From Diphasiastrum complanatum (taxonomy: Eukaryota > Streptophyta > Lycopodiopsida > Lycopodiales > Lycopodiaceae), in contig CM055097.1 in NCBI GenBank assembly GCA_029204225.1, positions 49,490,754-49,554,753 on the forward strand: a DNA stretch of 64,000 nucleotides. The letters run 5' to 3'. This document shows, in pieces, positions 44,661-57,400 of this stretch; the first letter of the stretch is position 1, and each line of letters opens with the position of its first letter. Both the position numbers and the translations under genes were made by a program. The notes beneath the pieces are model-generated. The model was not told where the DNA came from. It saw nothing but the letters and a program-made list of their open reading frames with translations, and did not search any database.

Positions 44661-44891
44661 GTATTCTCATATAGGTAGCTCTTCGTCTTCATCATCCAAC
44701 GAAACTAGAATCATTGATAAGTTCAATGGTTCTAACTTCTACATCTAGAAGTTAAAACTCCGAATGATGTTGATAGATAGAGATCTTTGGGATGTAGTAG
44801 AAGGTTCTGACCTGAAACCAGAAGATTGTGATCAAGCGAAGGCATGGAAGACCAAAGATTAGAAGGCCTTAGCATGCATCACATTCAATCT
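44661..44891 (+). pseudogene. element B2, gag amino-terminal part
   Basis: The plus strand reads the B gag start in the form HIGSSSSSSN, IDKFNGSNFYI, TAG (44746-44748) for Trp, KLKLRMMLIDRDLWDVVEG, and stops short at ACITFNL (44891). The start codon is lost (ATT). The next codon of gag is found at 48509 on the other strand. Confidence 0.85.
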
Positions 44892-47800
44892 TCGTTCGGT
44901 TTAGCATGTTGAAGAACTTTCTGATGCTTGATCCTGGGAAGCACTTTGGTAAAGATGTTTGCAACCATTTTTGTTGTGGAGCAATATTGAAGGATCACTT
45001 GCCCTGAGAAAACTTTCTCCCGAATGAAATGATACTGGATTTCTATGTGCTTGGATTTGCCATGAAATCTGGGACTCAGTGACAGTGAAATACAGCTCAA
45101 GTTGTTACACAGAATGGTGGTAGCATTGAACTGAGTGTGATGTAAGTTGTGAAGTAACAACCTGATCCATACAACTTCTTTTGAAGCTTGACATGATGCG
45201 ATGTACTCTGCCTCGGTCGAAGAAAGCGCAATTGATTTCTACTTCCTTGAATTCCATGAAATCGGTCCCTCTGCCAAATAGAAACGGAACCCGGAGGTAG
45301 ATTTTCTGGTAGAGAGTGTTCCTCCCCAATCTGAGTCGAAGTAGCCTCGCAAGACGAGTGGGTCGATAGCATTTCCATCATAACATAAAATGTCATCTAA
45401 ACTTCCCTGAATATATCTCATCACTCTCTTTAATACTTTCCAATCAGAGATCCTAGGATTAGACATGAATTGACTTAACATGCTAACAGTGTATGCTAAA
45501 TCTGGTCTAGTACATTGCATACATCAAAGATCCTATTAGTGAATGATAAGGGTACTTCTCTATGTCAAGTACTTCACTATCAGAATTAGTACAAGTAGGT
45601 TCAGTCAATACTATACTTAGATCAGTCATGTCAAATCCCTTTAAGAGATCACTCTTACTAGTGTGCATAAGAGAAGTGTCGTTAGACAAAATAAATGCAT
45701 CATCTACATAAAGAGCTATGTGAACTAAATTGGTGCCTATATGCTTTGAATAAACATTACGGTCAACTGAATTGTTTGCAAATCCCAATTTAATGAGATA
45801 AGAGTTGATTCTATTGAACCATGCTCTTACGGCTTGTTTCAGACCATAGAATGCTTTTTGCAACTTGCACACTTTGTGCTCTTGGCCTTTGACTTCGAAT
45901 CCTTTCGGTTGGAAGGTATATAGCTCCTCTTCAATGTTGCCATTGATAAATGTTGTCTTGACATCCATTTGGTGCATTTTTAGGTCTTTAGCGGCTGCTA
46001 ACACAATCAGAGTCTTGATTGACTGCATCTTGAAAACAAGACTAAAAATTTCCTGATAATCCACTCCTTGGACTTGAGTGAATCCTTTAGCCACCAACCG
46101 TGCTTTCCATTCAGAAATGGAACCATCAAAGTTGATCTTCTTCTTGAAGATCCACTTGTTGTCAATAACTCTCTTGTGAGTGGGGAAGTCGACCAGTGTC
46201 CAGGTCTGGTTCATCAAAAGTGAGTTGTACTCACTTTCCATAGCTTCTTGCCACTTCACAGCATCCTTGGAGTTAATTCCTTCGGCTAGGCTCTCTGGTT
46301 CTTCTGATGAAGTCCAGAATGATTGAGGTGTATACCTCTTGGGAACTATCCGAGTTCGTGAGGATCTGCGGACGTTTGGTTGACCAAGATGCGATGATGC
46401 TTCTTCTTGAATTTCTCTAGATTTGTTTGAGTTGGCTTGGTTTGGTCTGATGACAGGTACTGTCGATTTCTTGGCTTCTATAGTTGTAGCTGTAGATTCT
46501 GTAGAAGGAACATCAACGTTGGAAGAATGCATGCTACCTAAAATAGAATGAAATGACATATCATCGTTTATCGATGGTTGCTAATGTATGTTCTTGAAAT
46601 ATTACATCCCTAGAGACAAATACTGCATTGATGGATGGATCATAAACTCTATAAGCTTTATGTTCATCGGGATAGCCAATGAAAATACATTTATTTGTCC
46701 TATGATCCAACTTCTTACTAAGGTGTTTAGGAATGTGAACAAAACATATACAACCATAGATTTTTAAATGGCTGACACTAGGCTTGTGCCCATGCCAAAC
46801 TTCATGAGGAATTTTATTGTTGATGGCTTTGGTGCTGGATCTGTTCTGCATGTAACAAGGCTATGGCAGTAGCTTCTGTCCAGAACTTCGTAGGTAGGTG
46901 TGCTTGATGTAGCATGGATTTGGCTAAGTTGAGAAGAGTTCGATTCTTCCTTTCTGCAATCTCGTTTTGTTGAGGTGAATATGAAGTGGTGAATTGTCTT
47001 CTAATGCCATGTTCAGCCATGTAGTCGGACATCTCATTAGAGATGTATTCGCCGCCACCATCAGTTCAGAGTGCCTTCACTTTTGTAGACATTTGTGTCT
47101 CATCCATGGCCTTGAATCTCTTGAAGCATTCAAAGGCTTCAGATTTGTGCTTAATGAACATGACTATAGACCATCTAGAATTATCATCTATGATTGCATA
47201 GATTGCATCTCCTAAGGACGGAGTTGGCATTGGACCACAAAGCTCGCTATATACAAGATCCAATACATGTTTTGTTTTGATGGAATGTGATTTAAGAAAC
47301 TTGCTTCTAGAGTATTTGCCATAGACGCATGATTCACAAAAGAAAGATTTCCTATCTAATGAAGAAGAGAAATACAATCCATCAACTAAGTTATTACAAC
47401 GCATATAGGAAAGTGATCTTGTATTCACATGTCCAAATCGACTATGCCACAAAATAGCATTATCGTTTACATTTTCATGAGAGATGCTAGCTAATGCAAC
47501 TGAATTAGAGAGTACGTAAAGATTTCCGACTCTAGTGCATGTAGTCAGAGTAGTATCCTCCTCGAATATTGTATACTGCTGAGATGAGAAAGTAACAATG
47601 TAGCCCTCATCAGTTATCTTAGAGACTGATAACAAGTTGAGCAACATGAAGGACGTTGGGAACACAAATAGATAGATTGTTGTTGAATGTAATCTTGACT
47701 GTCCCTTTGCCTTCCACACGTATGGTGCTTGAATCTCCAAGGTAGATGAATTGATCTCTATTGTAAGTTGCATACTCGGTAAACAATTCCATGCAAGAGG

Positions 47801-48509
47801 TCATGTCTTGGGTAGCGCCACTGTCCAGGTACTAGCTATCACAATCTTCGTTGATGTTGTTGTAAACCATTAACAAATGTGTATCTTGCTCCTTGAATCC
47901 CGCCATGTTGGACGAGTCTGGTTGCTTCTGTTGTTGGTTCTTTGCCTCGTTGTAGATCCGGATATGACACTCCTTGATGTTGTGATTGGCTCTCTTGTAA
48001 TATCTGCATAAAAGCTTCTTGCATGATCCACTATTCTCACCTTGAGTGTGAGGTTTCTACTGTTGTTGTTGCACTTGATTCTTGCCCTTGGAGTAGTCTT
48101 TCTTCTTGGTGTATAAAGCCATGAATTTGTCTTTGATAGACGGGCTACTAGTCTTTCTCCACATTTCTTCTTGAAGTAGGTGACCAATCACCTTTTGAAG
48201 AGTGAGGTCGGATTGTGTGGAGATCATCACCACAAAGTGCTCATATGACTTTGGAAGAGAAGAAAACAAGGTCATAACGGCATCATCATCTTGAATAGAA
48301 CATCCTACAACTGATAACTAATCCAATAAAGACTTGAAGCTATTGATGTGAGAAGTGATGGCCGTAGAATCAGACATGTTAAGAGTAAAGAACTTCCTTC
48401 TAAGATATAATCTAGTGGTTACATCATGAGTCTCATAGAGATTCGATAGCAAATCTAATGCATCCTTAGAGGTTTTGCATGTGGTAACGTGGGATATTTG
48501 GGAGTCGGC
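44892..48509 (-). pseudogene. element B2, gag to RNase H, inverted relative to its own LTR
   Basis: On the minus strand from 48509: gag ADSQISHVTTCKTSKDALDLL, TLFSSLPKSYEHFVVM (48275-48057), knuckle region, protease to pre-integrase (47804-47500; KITDEGYIVTFSS, AILWHSRFGHVNTRSLSY), integrase (ELCGPMPTPSLGDAIY, the D/E motifs, IAERKNRTLLNLA near 46950), its end (46851-46561), linker RRSSRTRIVPKRYTPQ, RT (46559-45507; ALYVDDAFIL) and RNase H to IFTKVLPRIKHQKVLQHA at 44892. It is the fullest B copy; stops and frame changes are few. The longest open piece is 45507-46559 (350 codons). Confidence 0.88.
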
Positions 48510-49397
48510 ATCTTCCAAGACTTCCACAAACTTGCATTTAGAACAAGTCTACAAAAATACATTACTTTTGTGACAGTTTGCAAAAATACTCTAAGTGTCG
48601 TGACAGTCTTTAGAAATGAACTATGTTTTCAACAGCTTCGGCTTTTTTGCATTTCCCCGAAATGCGGCACTTGCATAGTTCAAAAGTTCAACTTATGCAC
48701 AGTTCAAAAGTTTAAATGTTTTTAACACCTTCGGCCTTTTTGCATTTTTCCGAAAAATGCGAAGAGTGAGAAACTTCCCAAAGGTCATCTATTTTCATAA
48801 GTTAAATCGTTTTAAAGACACCTCCGTCTTTTTGAGGGCACCTTTGCCTTTTTAAGGGCACCCTCAGCTTTTTCGCAAAATCCCAAAGAGAGAGAAAATG
48901 CCGAAGGTCGTCTATTTTGAATGAGGAACATCCCCAGCCACTTCTCAAAATTTGTGAAGTGAGAGAAAACCACTTCACGTAAAATGCGAAGTGAGAGAAT
49001 TTGCGACGTCCTTGTCCACGTCAACATTCCCTATTCATTGACAGTATACACTATGTACAGTTGTCACAAAAGTCATATACTTTCGAGTACAACGGCTTAC
49101 CTAATTAGGTGACAATCATTTAATGTAGTTAATACATGGCCAAAATCTATAAATAGATCATCCCAGCACAGATTACACGAGACACTCCATCCATGAGACG
49201 TATTATTTGAGCCTCCCAGTTACGCCGTCATTCTGGTTGTAACTGTCATTGTTGTGCTTCAGTGTAATATAGCAGCAATACGCTTTTCTATCTGTATATA
49301 ACATAGATGAATGCTTATTGTGATTTGAATACACTCTATCGCTATTTGATCACGTTTGTTTACTCACTCTGATCAAAACACGGACGTCTACGACTCC
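48510..49397 (+). repeat. LTR-like region after B2
   Basis: The first 80 bp (CATTTAGAACAAGTCTnCAAA, TACATTACTTT) match 43610-43690 within the B LTR region, same orientation. Then come diverged motif repeats TTTTTGCATTTnnCCGAAAnTGCG (48640-48760) and GGGCACC(T)TTTGCCTTTTT-like units, and CTATAAATAGATC at 49145, a good plus-strand TATA box with ATTACACGAGACACTCC after it. It ends near 49400 at the gypsy gag. Confidence 0.5.
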
Positions 49398-49589
49398 TCA
49401 GTTTCTGATCATGACTGTTTTTGACGCCTGAGGAACTCGCAATATCTTCTGGAAAAACTTCGTCATAAACCTTACATGATTCAGAAAAGATCTGGAGAAA
49501 TCTAATAGGATCAGATACTTTGGTATATCTAACTGAGGAGGTCTTCTAGCAATAATTGGTGGTGAATTCAGAGGTCCTTGTTTAGCCAT
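49398..49589 (-). pseudogene. Ty3/gypsy gag amino-terminal fragment
   Basis: The minus strand from ATG 49589 reads MAKQGPLNSPPIIARRPPQL and IPKYLILLDFSRSFLNHVRFM over 63 codons. Position 1.4 kb downstream of a tRNA-Asp-type primer site suggests the gag start of a gypsy element with a long leader. The rest is cut off by the LTR-like region on the left. The assignment rests on context, not on a clear gag domain. Confidence 0.5.
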
Positions 49590-50962
49590 AATTCCAAATT
49601 ACGTCAATCAGATAATGAGATTGGATCTAGATTTTTCAATATTATCCTATCCCAGGTCAGATCAAATCTATAATCTCTATCCTTTGAAAATAATCAGATT
49701 TCTGATTTTTGGAAATTAGATCTTGATCGAGGGATCAACACTTCTAAGAATGGTGATTCCTCAGAATCCAGAATCAAACTGTAACAGAATTGTTTAAAAT
49801 TTTGACAGAGGCTAGATCTGGGAAATCAGAACCTATAAATAGTACGGACGAAGGATTCATGGGCAAATGTTGACTCGGTAAAAGTTCTTCAGTGTTATTT
49901 TAGGTTTAAAAAATCTCTGATCTGGCTATTTTTTGACAAATCTGAACAAATTAACCTTCTCCGAACTCACAAAGAGTAAATCTGACTCAGATAAGGCTAG
50001 GGTAGAACTGGCGAAGGTTCTAATGGACAAACAGTACAGTTTTTGTAGTTTGGAGAGGGTAAAAATAGAGATTTTTTTAGATCCTGGTAACAATAACGTT
50101 CACTGAACTTTAAAATGGTGATTCACTATAAATAGTATCCTCTGAAATTTTAGTGAAGGTTTTGACAAAGGTTACAAATGTAATACTGTTATTTTTGCAA
50201 AAAAGAGTCTTTTTTGACAAAAATAGATCAATATGGCATGTGGCCTCTGCTTATCGCTCACCAAACTGATTGATGAACCAAAATAGTAAGTCAGACTGAC
50301 ACGGACTTTGGTGAAGGTTTCAAGCGAAGGGTCTTCTAAGAAAACTGATAATTTTGTAAAAATGTGTTAAACTCTTCACAAAAAATTATCAGCCACAAGA
50401 TGAACAGTCACTTTGACATTCTTTTTTCAGAATTAGCGTTTGCAAATTTGGCAGTAGATAGATCTGAATCACACTATGCACAGTGAATTGGACGAAGGTT
50501 TTTTTTTTATATTTTTTAGGGTTTTGAGTGTTTTTTGGTATTTTCTGATGGTTTTTTTTATGTTTCTACAAATCTGCTGGGAAGGAATGTTCGTCGTTTA
50601 ATCTAAAGGTTCTATGAGTAGAACTGAAGGTTGCTGCAACTCTGCAAATGTAACCTGAAAAAGAGTAAACAGTTATCATCTCTGATGACAATTTTATCTC
50701 CTTTTGACCAAAATCTGACAGATTTGATCGATTTTTGTTGTTTTTTCTAATTTCTCAAATCCAAATGGATCTTAGTAATCTGAAAAGCTTCCCCTGTTCA
50801 AAAATCAAATCAGATTTCAACCAAGAAGATCCACTCAAATCAAGCAAAATCACTCCAAATTTAACCCTAAAATACAATTTTAACACTACTCATGCCAAGA
50901 CAAGATGCCTAATGCAAGCTAACCATCAACCAAACATGCTGTAAACTGAAAAATTGGCGTAG
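49590..50962 (-). other. leader of the gypsy relic, no gene
   Basis: About 1.4 kb of AT-rich sequence without family-like frames; repeated short words GAAGGTTnTGAC and AAATCTGA suggest degenerate internal repeats. It lies between the primer site and the gag start in minus orientation. Confidence 0.4.
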
Positions 50963-50981
50963 CTCCCCAGCAACAGTGCCA
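50963..50981 (-). other. degraded tRNA-Asp-type primer binding site
   Basis: Minus strand TGGCACTGTTGCTGGGGAG; the standard site of many plant gypsy elements is TGGCGCCGTTGCCGGGGA, so three changes. It adjoins a TG at 50986-50987 (plus) that would be the LTR border. Confidence 0.7.
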
Positions 50982-50985
50982 AAAT

Positions 50986-51600
50986 TGTAGTGGAATTATT
51001 TCTTATCCTATTCTCAATCCAAGATCCAAGCACACAAGCATCAAGGAGATGAAGGTAGTCGTCACGCGGAGGTTTGATCCCGTGAGAGTGATAGCATATC
51101 TCAGAATTCAACATGAATGGAAGATCCACATTTAACTCTAACATCCATTAACACTACAACCATTAACCCTAAGATCCAAAATGATAATAGCTTACTCTTT
51201 TTCTATCTCCTTTTCTCTCTCACAAAAAGCATAAGAAATAGCAATTCCAATAACATTCAGATCCAACAATTAGCACATGCAATAAAGCATGAAAGATGGA
51301 GGAATAGAGATTGAGAGCAAGGACATTCACATATCATTCCATAAGAGAACCAATCTACTTGTATTGGAATGAAGATGAAAAACATGAGGAGCAACTCGAG
51401 TTTGCCCCTATTTATAGTGGAGAGGAGGGCCTTGGCTTCAAAATTCTATTGGCCCATTTCTACCTTCCTAACTATTCAAACTTAAAAAGAGTGGGAACCC
51501 ATTCAATAATTAGAGGGAACCAATTTGAAATTGAATTTTGGTGGAAATCCCAACTTTATTCACTAACTTGACATTTAGGTCTGCGACATTAAAAGTCCTG
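50986..51600 (-). repeat. 5' LTR of the gypsy relic
   Basis: Non-coding stretch right of the primer site. On the minus strand it has a good TATA box, TATAAATA, at 51416-51409. The outer border is not defined because no second LTR is in the window. Confidence 0.5.
51409..51416 (-). promoter_or_regulatory. TATA box of the gypsy LTR
   Basis: TATAAATA on the minus strand, about 430 bp before the primer site, in a GC-poor stretch; usual place for the U3 promoter. Confidence 0.5.
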
Positions 51601-51946
51601 CAAAAAGGCCTAAAATTCATTTTATTGACTTTCTAATTATCAAATAACTACGTGATCATCGAGAAATACTAGTTAATACTGTCAAGTAGAAACTGTGTAA
51701 GCCTCATGGTGAATCCCGAAAGATGGAATGACCATGTAGAAACTAGTATTTCTAGGCAAGTAATAAATGCAAGTAGGCCCCTCTTAAAAAAGTAGAGTGA
51801 GCCACCTTGTCTTCGTTCATCTTGTCTTCTCAGAGATCTCCTTAGTCTAAGGTGAGGGGTGCTCTTGGTTAGCTCTGGTCGAGTATCTTGGGGATTCATC
51901 ATAATCAACCAACAAGAAATGTGAAGAGCTTGACTGTTGAAATACT

Positions 51947-51975
51947 GACTCGAAAAATATAGAATTTTTCGAGTC
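51947..51975. other. perfect 11-bp inverted repeat (hairpin)
   Basis: GACTCGAAAAA, 7-base loop TATAGAA, TTTTTCGAGTC. The stretch 51600-52400 around it has no gene; words such as GATCnnGAAAAATT recur nearby. Confidence 0.6.
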
Positions 51976-52399
51976 GATCCAGTATCAAAAAATTCTGAAA
52001 ACTTTGATCCTGAATTTTTCGATCCTTTGAACAAAAATTTGAGCCTTCTGTTCTGGATTTTTCAAGATGCTCATTATTGAAAGGATTTGAGGCTGAGCAT
52101 CAACTTCCAATAGTCAATACCATTTTGATATGCTTTGTCTTTCAAATAGCTCATATCAATAATCCAGTTTGAAGAATATTCAAAAAGTTTAGTATTTCTC
52201 AAGTGGAAAAGATTTTAGAATGATTCTTATATACTTCTTGAGTTGTGTATTAAAATAAACTCCAGTATCCTTTAGGAATTAAATATGTTTTGAGATTCCA
52301 GAGAATTATGATTGACGAATCATAAGAATCTATTTGCGATTGACGGATCATAAATGGATACTTGATTTGTGGATAATCAAGAAATATTTGGATTCTTAA

Positions 52400-53010
52400 G
52401 TATGTTGAGTAATTTCTAGTCTTTAGTGTGAAACATAAACATTAGTCAAATCAGGGTTGGCAACATCGAGTGGGAGGTTAAATCTGCATGGATGCAAGAT
52501 TGGCAATCAAACATCAATATCTCTGGGAGACTGGAGAGCTATGCATGTGTAGCTTATGATGAGGTTTGTGCACATTCATTCATTGAGTCCTTAATAGACT
52601 CATGAGCTTGGAGCATGAGTGAATGGGAAATCAACTTTCAAGATTGGCAAGGTAAGATGTCAAGGCAAATTGGCCTAGTGAGAATGCTTTGTGAGAGATA
52701 CATCAAAGATGAGGTTTGGAGATAGGCATATTCTAGGTTCATTAGAAGTTTTGGCTTATACTAGGCCTAGTTAGTTGGAAAGGTGCCAATTTATTTAGGT
52801 GACACTTGTCTACCCCCCGTGCAGTTTGGGGCTTTTGCTTTATGTACAATGTTTCTTTGTAATCTAGTAACTTTTATTGTGCCATCTTTGAGAGCTTGAG
52901 GTGCTTGTAGCTAGGGTGATTGATGTGTGATCTGCATGCTGCACTAGCTCCTATATTTTTCAGATTTATTAATAGCAAGATTTGATCCAGTTAAAAAAAA
53001 AGCCTAAAAA
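52400..53010 (+). other. unassigned, possible retroposon 3' end
   Basis: The plus strand reads interrupted Trp-rich peptides (AWMQDWQSNINIS, EWEINFQDWQGKMSRQ) and ends with a run of nine A after TTTGATCCAGTT at about 52994-53003. That would suit the 3' end of a LINE or processed copy, but I recognise no domain. 53010-53210 has nothing recognisable. Confidence 0.25.
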
Positions 53011-53215
53011 AATCTTGCAAGGAAATGGCATATTTTGTTACGGTCTAAATAGATAGAAAAAGCCTTTTATCGATGATGGAATCTATCTAAGTGGAAATGG
53101 ATTGCAAGATGTATTCGACAATGACTTTGAATCCTATGATGATATTTAATCCATTTTACAATCATTTGTTTTCACATATAATATTAATTGAGACACGCTC
53201 ACGCACGCGCGCGGC

Positions 53216-53216
<1 letters not shown>

Positions 53217-53253
<37 letters not shown>
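53217..53253. repeat. (CA)n microsatellite
   Basis: About 18 CA/AC units, preceded by CACGCACGCGCGCGGCCGCAC. Confidence 0.95.
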
Positions 53254-53255
<2 letters not shown>

Positions 53256-53259
53256 ACAT

Positions 53260-54491
53260 TCTTTACAAATTTAATTTAATGTATTTCAAGCACAAGATGA
53301 TATTTTGTTGCATTCTATGTAAGTTTGGTGATGTAGATATATTCAATTCTACTAAAAGTTCAATTATCATATGCATGTGAAATAGTCTAAAAAATTGACT
53401 GAAGATTGCAATCATTTTTTTTTTTATCTTTGTTGATTTAGCTTTGTAAAAATACATTTTAGAACGCTTTAAATAGTTATTTGCAAGCACTAGATCAAGT
53501 TGTATTGCATTCTACCTAGGTTTGATTTAGGGTTGACTAATTCTTGGACATGTTTCATTGTGTTGGTTAAATGTTAAAATACAAAGTCAAAATATAGTTG
53601 GATAGATGTACATATGGTTAGATTAATCTATATCAAACATCGATGATAGGACTAAGATAAGTTCATATTATCTTTTGCCAAATTTTCATCATTTTTGACA
53701 TCCATTTGCAATTGATGATAGAGTTGTTATTGTTTGGCAGAAATATCTATTAGCAAAAAGAGAAACAAATGAAAACAAAAAAATTCGAGAGATCGTTTGA
53801 TCCACAAAATTTTATGAAGTTGTGATTGTCCTATCATTGAAATTAACAACAAAAGGGTGTAAAATATTGAGAAAATGGAAAAAGACGTACAAGTCCTAAT
53901 CTTGAGAAAACAGAAAAAGACAAGTCATACACCTCATAGATCCCTACATAGCAATTAATCACGAGTGATTTTTATCTTCTTTGACGGATCTTTACAATTG
54001 ATCCAATAGAATGAACTCTATAGCGGATGTTGTAATATATCTAAGTCACTTTAGTCATGGATGTTCTCTACTATGGGATTGACTTCCAAAATGAGACTGA
54101 AAATGAAAAGAAAACGAATAGCACTAAAACAGTCCTTCACACCTTGAAATTCTGCACTGATTAAGATGGCGCTGGTTACAGATCAATTCCTCTAGACAAT
54201 AGGATAGTTATGACGTGAATTTACTTCCATGACTGCAATGCCTGTAAATGCAACTGCGAGTTTTATCTTTTGATCTTACTGATCATCTTCAGAAAAATGA
54301 ATATTAGTTGATGGAGCGACTACGGACCTTCGAAAGAATTGTACTTTTGCTTCTAGATAGAAAGCAGAGATATGTCAGCCATATTAGAATTGCAGGGCTG
54401 GGCATAGTAGCAATCACAATCAAGCTCCACTTCTTCGAATATTGTACTGAGCTGTATTTCACGCAAAAAGTGTTGAAAGTTCAATAACTCC
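53260..54491. other. AT-rich intergenic, downstream of the transporter
   Basis: No gene on either strand. The part next to 54492 would be the 3' untranslated region of the minus-strand transporter; I see no single clear poly(A) signal to choose. Confidence 0.5.
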
Positions 54492-57400
54492 TCAGATGTT
54501 GAGAGGCTCAGTTTCTACGTCTTGCAGCTTATCAGACGCCCAATTCTCCACTGCTCCTACAGACATACAGTCCCAGTTAGTATAAACACTGCTGCCATAA
54601 AAGATATCTCAATCCAGATCCACTTTAGCACAGGAGAGTGGAGACTTACTGCTTTTATGCTTATCTGCAACCACCAGCAAGCGACGTTGAAGAATAGCAG
54701 CTAGAAAAAGAAACAAAGAGCACATGCCAAACATGGCAGTAATTGGAAATGCATTGACCTGCATCAATTAGCCAGGCAACAGTGTTAGCATAAAACTGCG
54801 TAAAATCTATATAATAATTTAAGCTTAGTGTCCAGAATCCCAAGCCCACAAGTATCCTTCATAGGCAATCCTGGGTCTTCTATAACAAAAGCTGAGTAAG
54901 TTGTTCTATTTTCAAAGCAACCAACTAGCTTCTGACTACCATGAACATGTCCTAATATGTATTGATAGGTTCCAGTTTCTAAAAACCTTACATTATAAAG
55001 TACAACACACACGAAGACGTTTAGTGGAATGCGAAAGAAATTCATTATGGTGCTCCTTGACTCCTCTGGTATGTACTGTGATCTCATTTTCATGATAGAT
55101 GGCCAAAATACTCCCACACAGGCCTCAAAAATGCAGAATCCCAGCAGCAGCAATTGTCCACTGGCAGTTATGGAGCCACCTCGTTCACCCGAAGAATCAT
55201 TTATAAACTGCAAAGAACATTGTTTTGTTTAGAATCAATTGTCCTTGAACAAGGCAATGGCAATCCAACATCTGGCTTCACATGAATTAAATGAAGGTTA
55301 CTCTTTTTGTGAATCCTATAAACTCTCTCAGATGCTAAGTTTTTGAAGCTCACATTGATGAGAACCGGTAATAGGAGTGACCCTGCAGAAACAAGAAAAA
55401 CTATCTGCATGTAACCTTCCACCCGTACATTGATACGAGCCATTAGCCTAGAGGCAAGTGAACTGCCAAGCATGGATGCCAACATAAAGGTGGCAAATAT
55501 GAAACCATGTGGTATTTTCTGTTCATTAGGACTTAATGCTGGCGTCCAAAGGAATACAAATGTGTACATGGAGCCCTCGAACAGGGATTGTATTGCTCCT
55601 AGAAGTGCAATCTTTTCATCTGTTTAGAAGGCATACAGACCAGCAAAGATCAATATTAGGTACTTCACCAACATAGTGAAGTTAAAAAGACAAGGCTTCT
55701 CAGGCTCCCTTAGCCCAGCTTTGATTCTCGTACTCACCAGAAGCAATGGCAGAAGCAGCAGTTTGGAATTGTGACACCAGAGTTTTTCCTTCAGAAGGAT
55801 CTCCATAATTTTCTGGCCACGTGAACATGATGATGGCCATACCAATGGCAAGAAAACATGCAGCAGCATCAAATGGTGAAACTGGACCAAGGCCCAACGT
55901 CCCTGCAAGAGTGTTTGCTAATAGGCCAGCCACAATGGCTACAAGCCCGTTGCCCAGAAAGATTGCTTTGGAAAAGGTCAAGGACAACCAATGTGCTTCA
56001 AAACCCCTCTGTCATATGATGCCAACGCACTTGTTTAGTCATAAAGCTGTATTGTTCTACATCACCACTAGTGCAATTTAAACTTTGTTATTATGATCCA
56101 TAATAATGCTTAACTACCAACTTCCATCCACATGCAGACAGGGAATCAAATTTCAGGTGAAGAGTCACGGCCAGAATGCGGAGGGGATTAACAGCATCAA
56201 AAGTAGTGAAAAGCATTTACACACGAGTTGCAACACTCAGACAACCCTTTATATAGTCCATGTTAAAGAAAAAGAAACGATGATACTTAGATCAATATTT
56301 AGAATCTAGATGCTCAATTTAATGGTTCAATCAACATATGTGATTGACACGAAATTACTACAACCTAAAACATTCTTTACATGACATCATTTCACAGGAA
56401 AGGCAACGGGGCTGAAATGCTGCTACTAGAAATCATCAAAGCCTTCACAAGAATCCCTCCTTATGCTCTACCATCCAGATTCAAGGGTCGACAATTTGAA
56501 AAAATACAATGAAAACACAAACAACAAACAGAATACCTTGAAGTGTTCAGCAACCAACCAGGATTCAAAAGCCGAGAAAAGTAGTGATGTAGCAATGCCG
56601 CCAAGAACTCTCCCTACCATGAGAATTCGATATTGCGGAGAATGCTTGGTGAGACAGCTTAATATGTAGGTTATACAGTATGTTATACTTGCCCTTTTAC
56701 GGCCACTGCCAAAGCAACGGGATCCGTCAGAATAGCAAATTCGCAGATCTGTATAGTTCCATATTAAAATACGCAGAAAAAGGAGACCCCTGAGCTTCAA
56801 GGAAGGTCGAACTCACTATTTGTCAGCAAGAGAGCCAACGATGGTTCCAAAGAGCATCGATGAGCCAAATCCAGCAATGAATAATCGCCCTATATCACCC
56901 TTACTGAAGCCATATTGGCTGTATAGGAAGTACACGTACGGCCCTTGCAGCCAGTCTCCAGCTGCACACAGAGAATATTATATAACGACCGTCCTTTTCG
57001 TAATCCACAAAAGTAGTGAAGTTGTGAGCACCATGTCTTTCAGGATTTGCCTACAGGGTTGGCTTCTGGGAATGCTAAAAATGACTACAGTGATCAAATT
57101 TCAAACGTTATAGGAATTGAACCAGGATTCTATGTACTACGCAAGCACTGTGAGCGTCCCGGCATTTGATTTACAGGAAAATTTTCTCCAAAAACATTTC
57201 AAAAGATACTGGATCTGGTAATTTAGAGGACGGTCTGTCCAGGTCCTGTGCCAGTTGAAAGCAAGAAGTTTCCACAGACGAGCTTAAACTCTAGCATGCC
57301 TTATTCGGGACATCTGATGTAACTTTTCAGCGAAGTCTTATTCGCTATCGTGTAGACATAATATTACATACACTGATTCAAGAGGATATTTCTAATAAAA

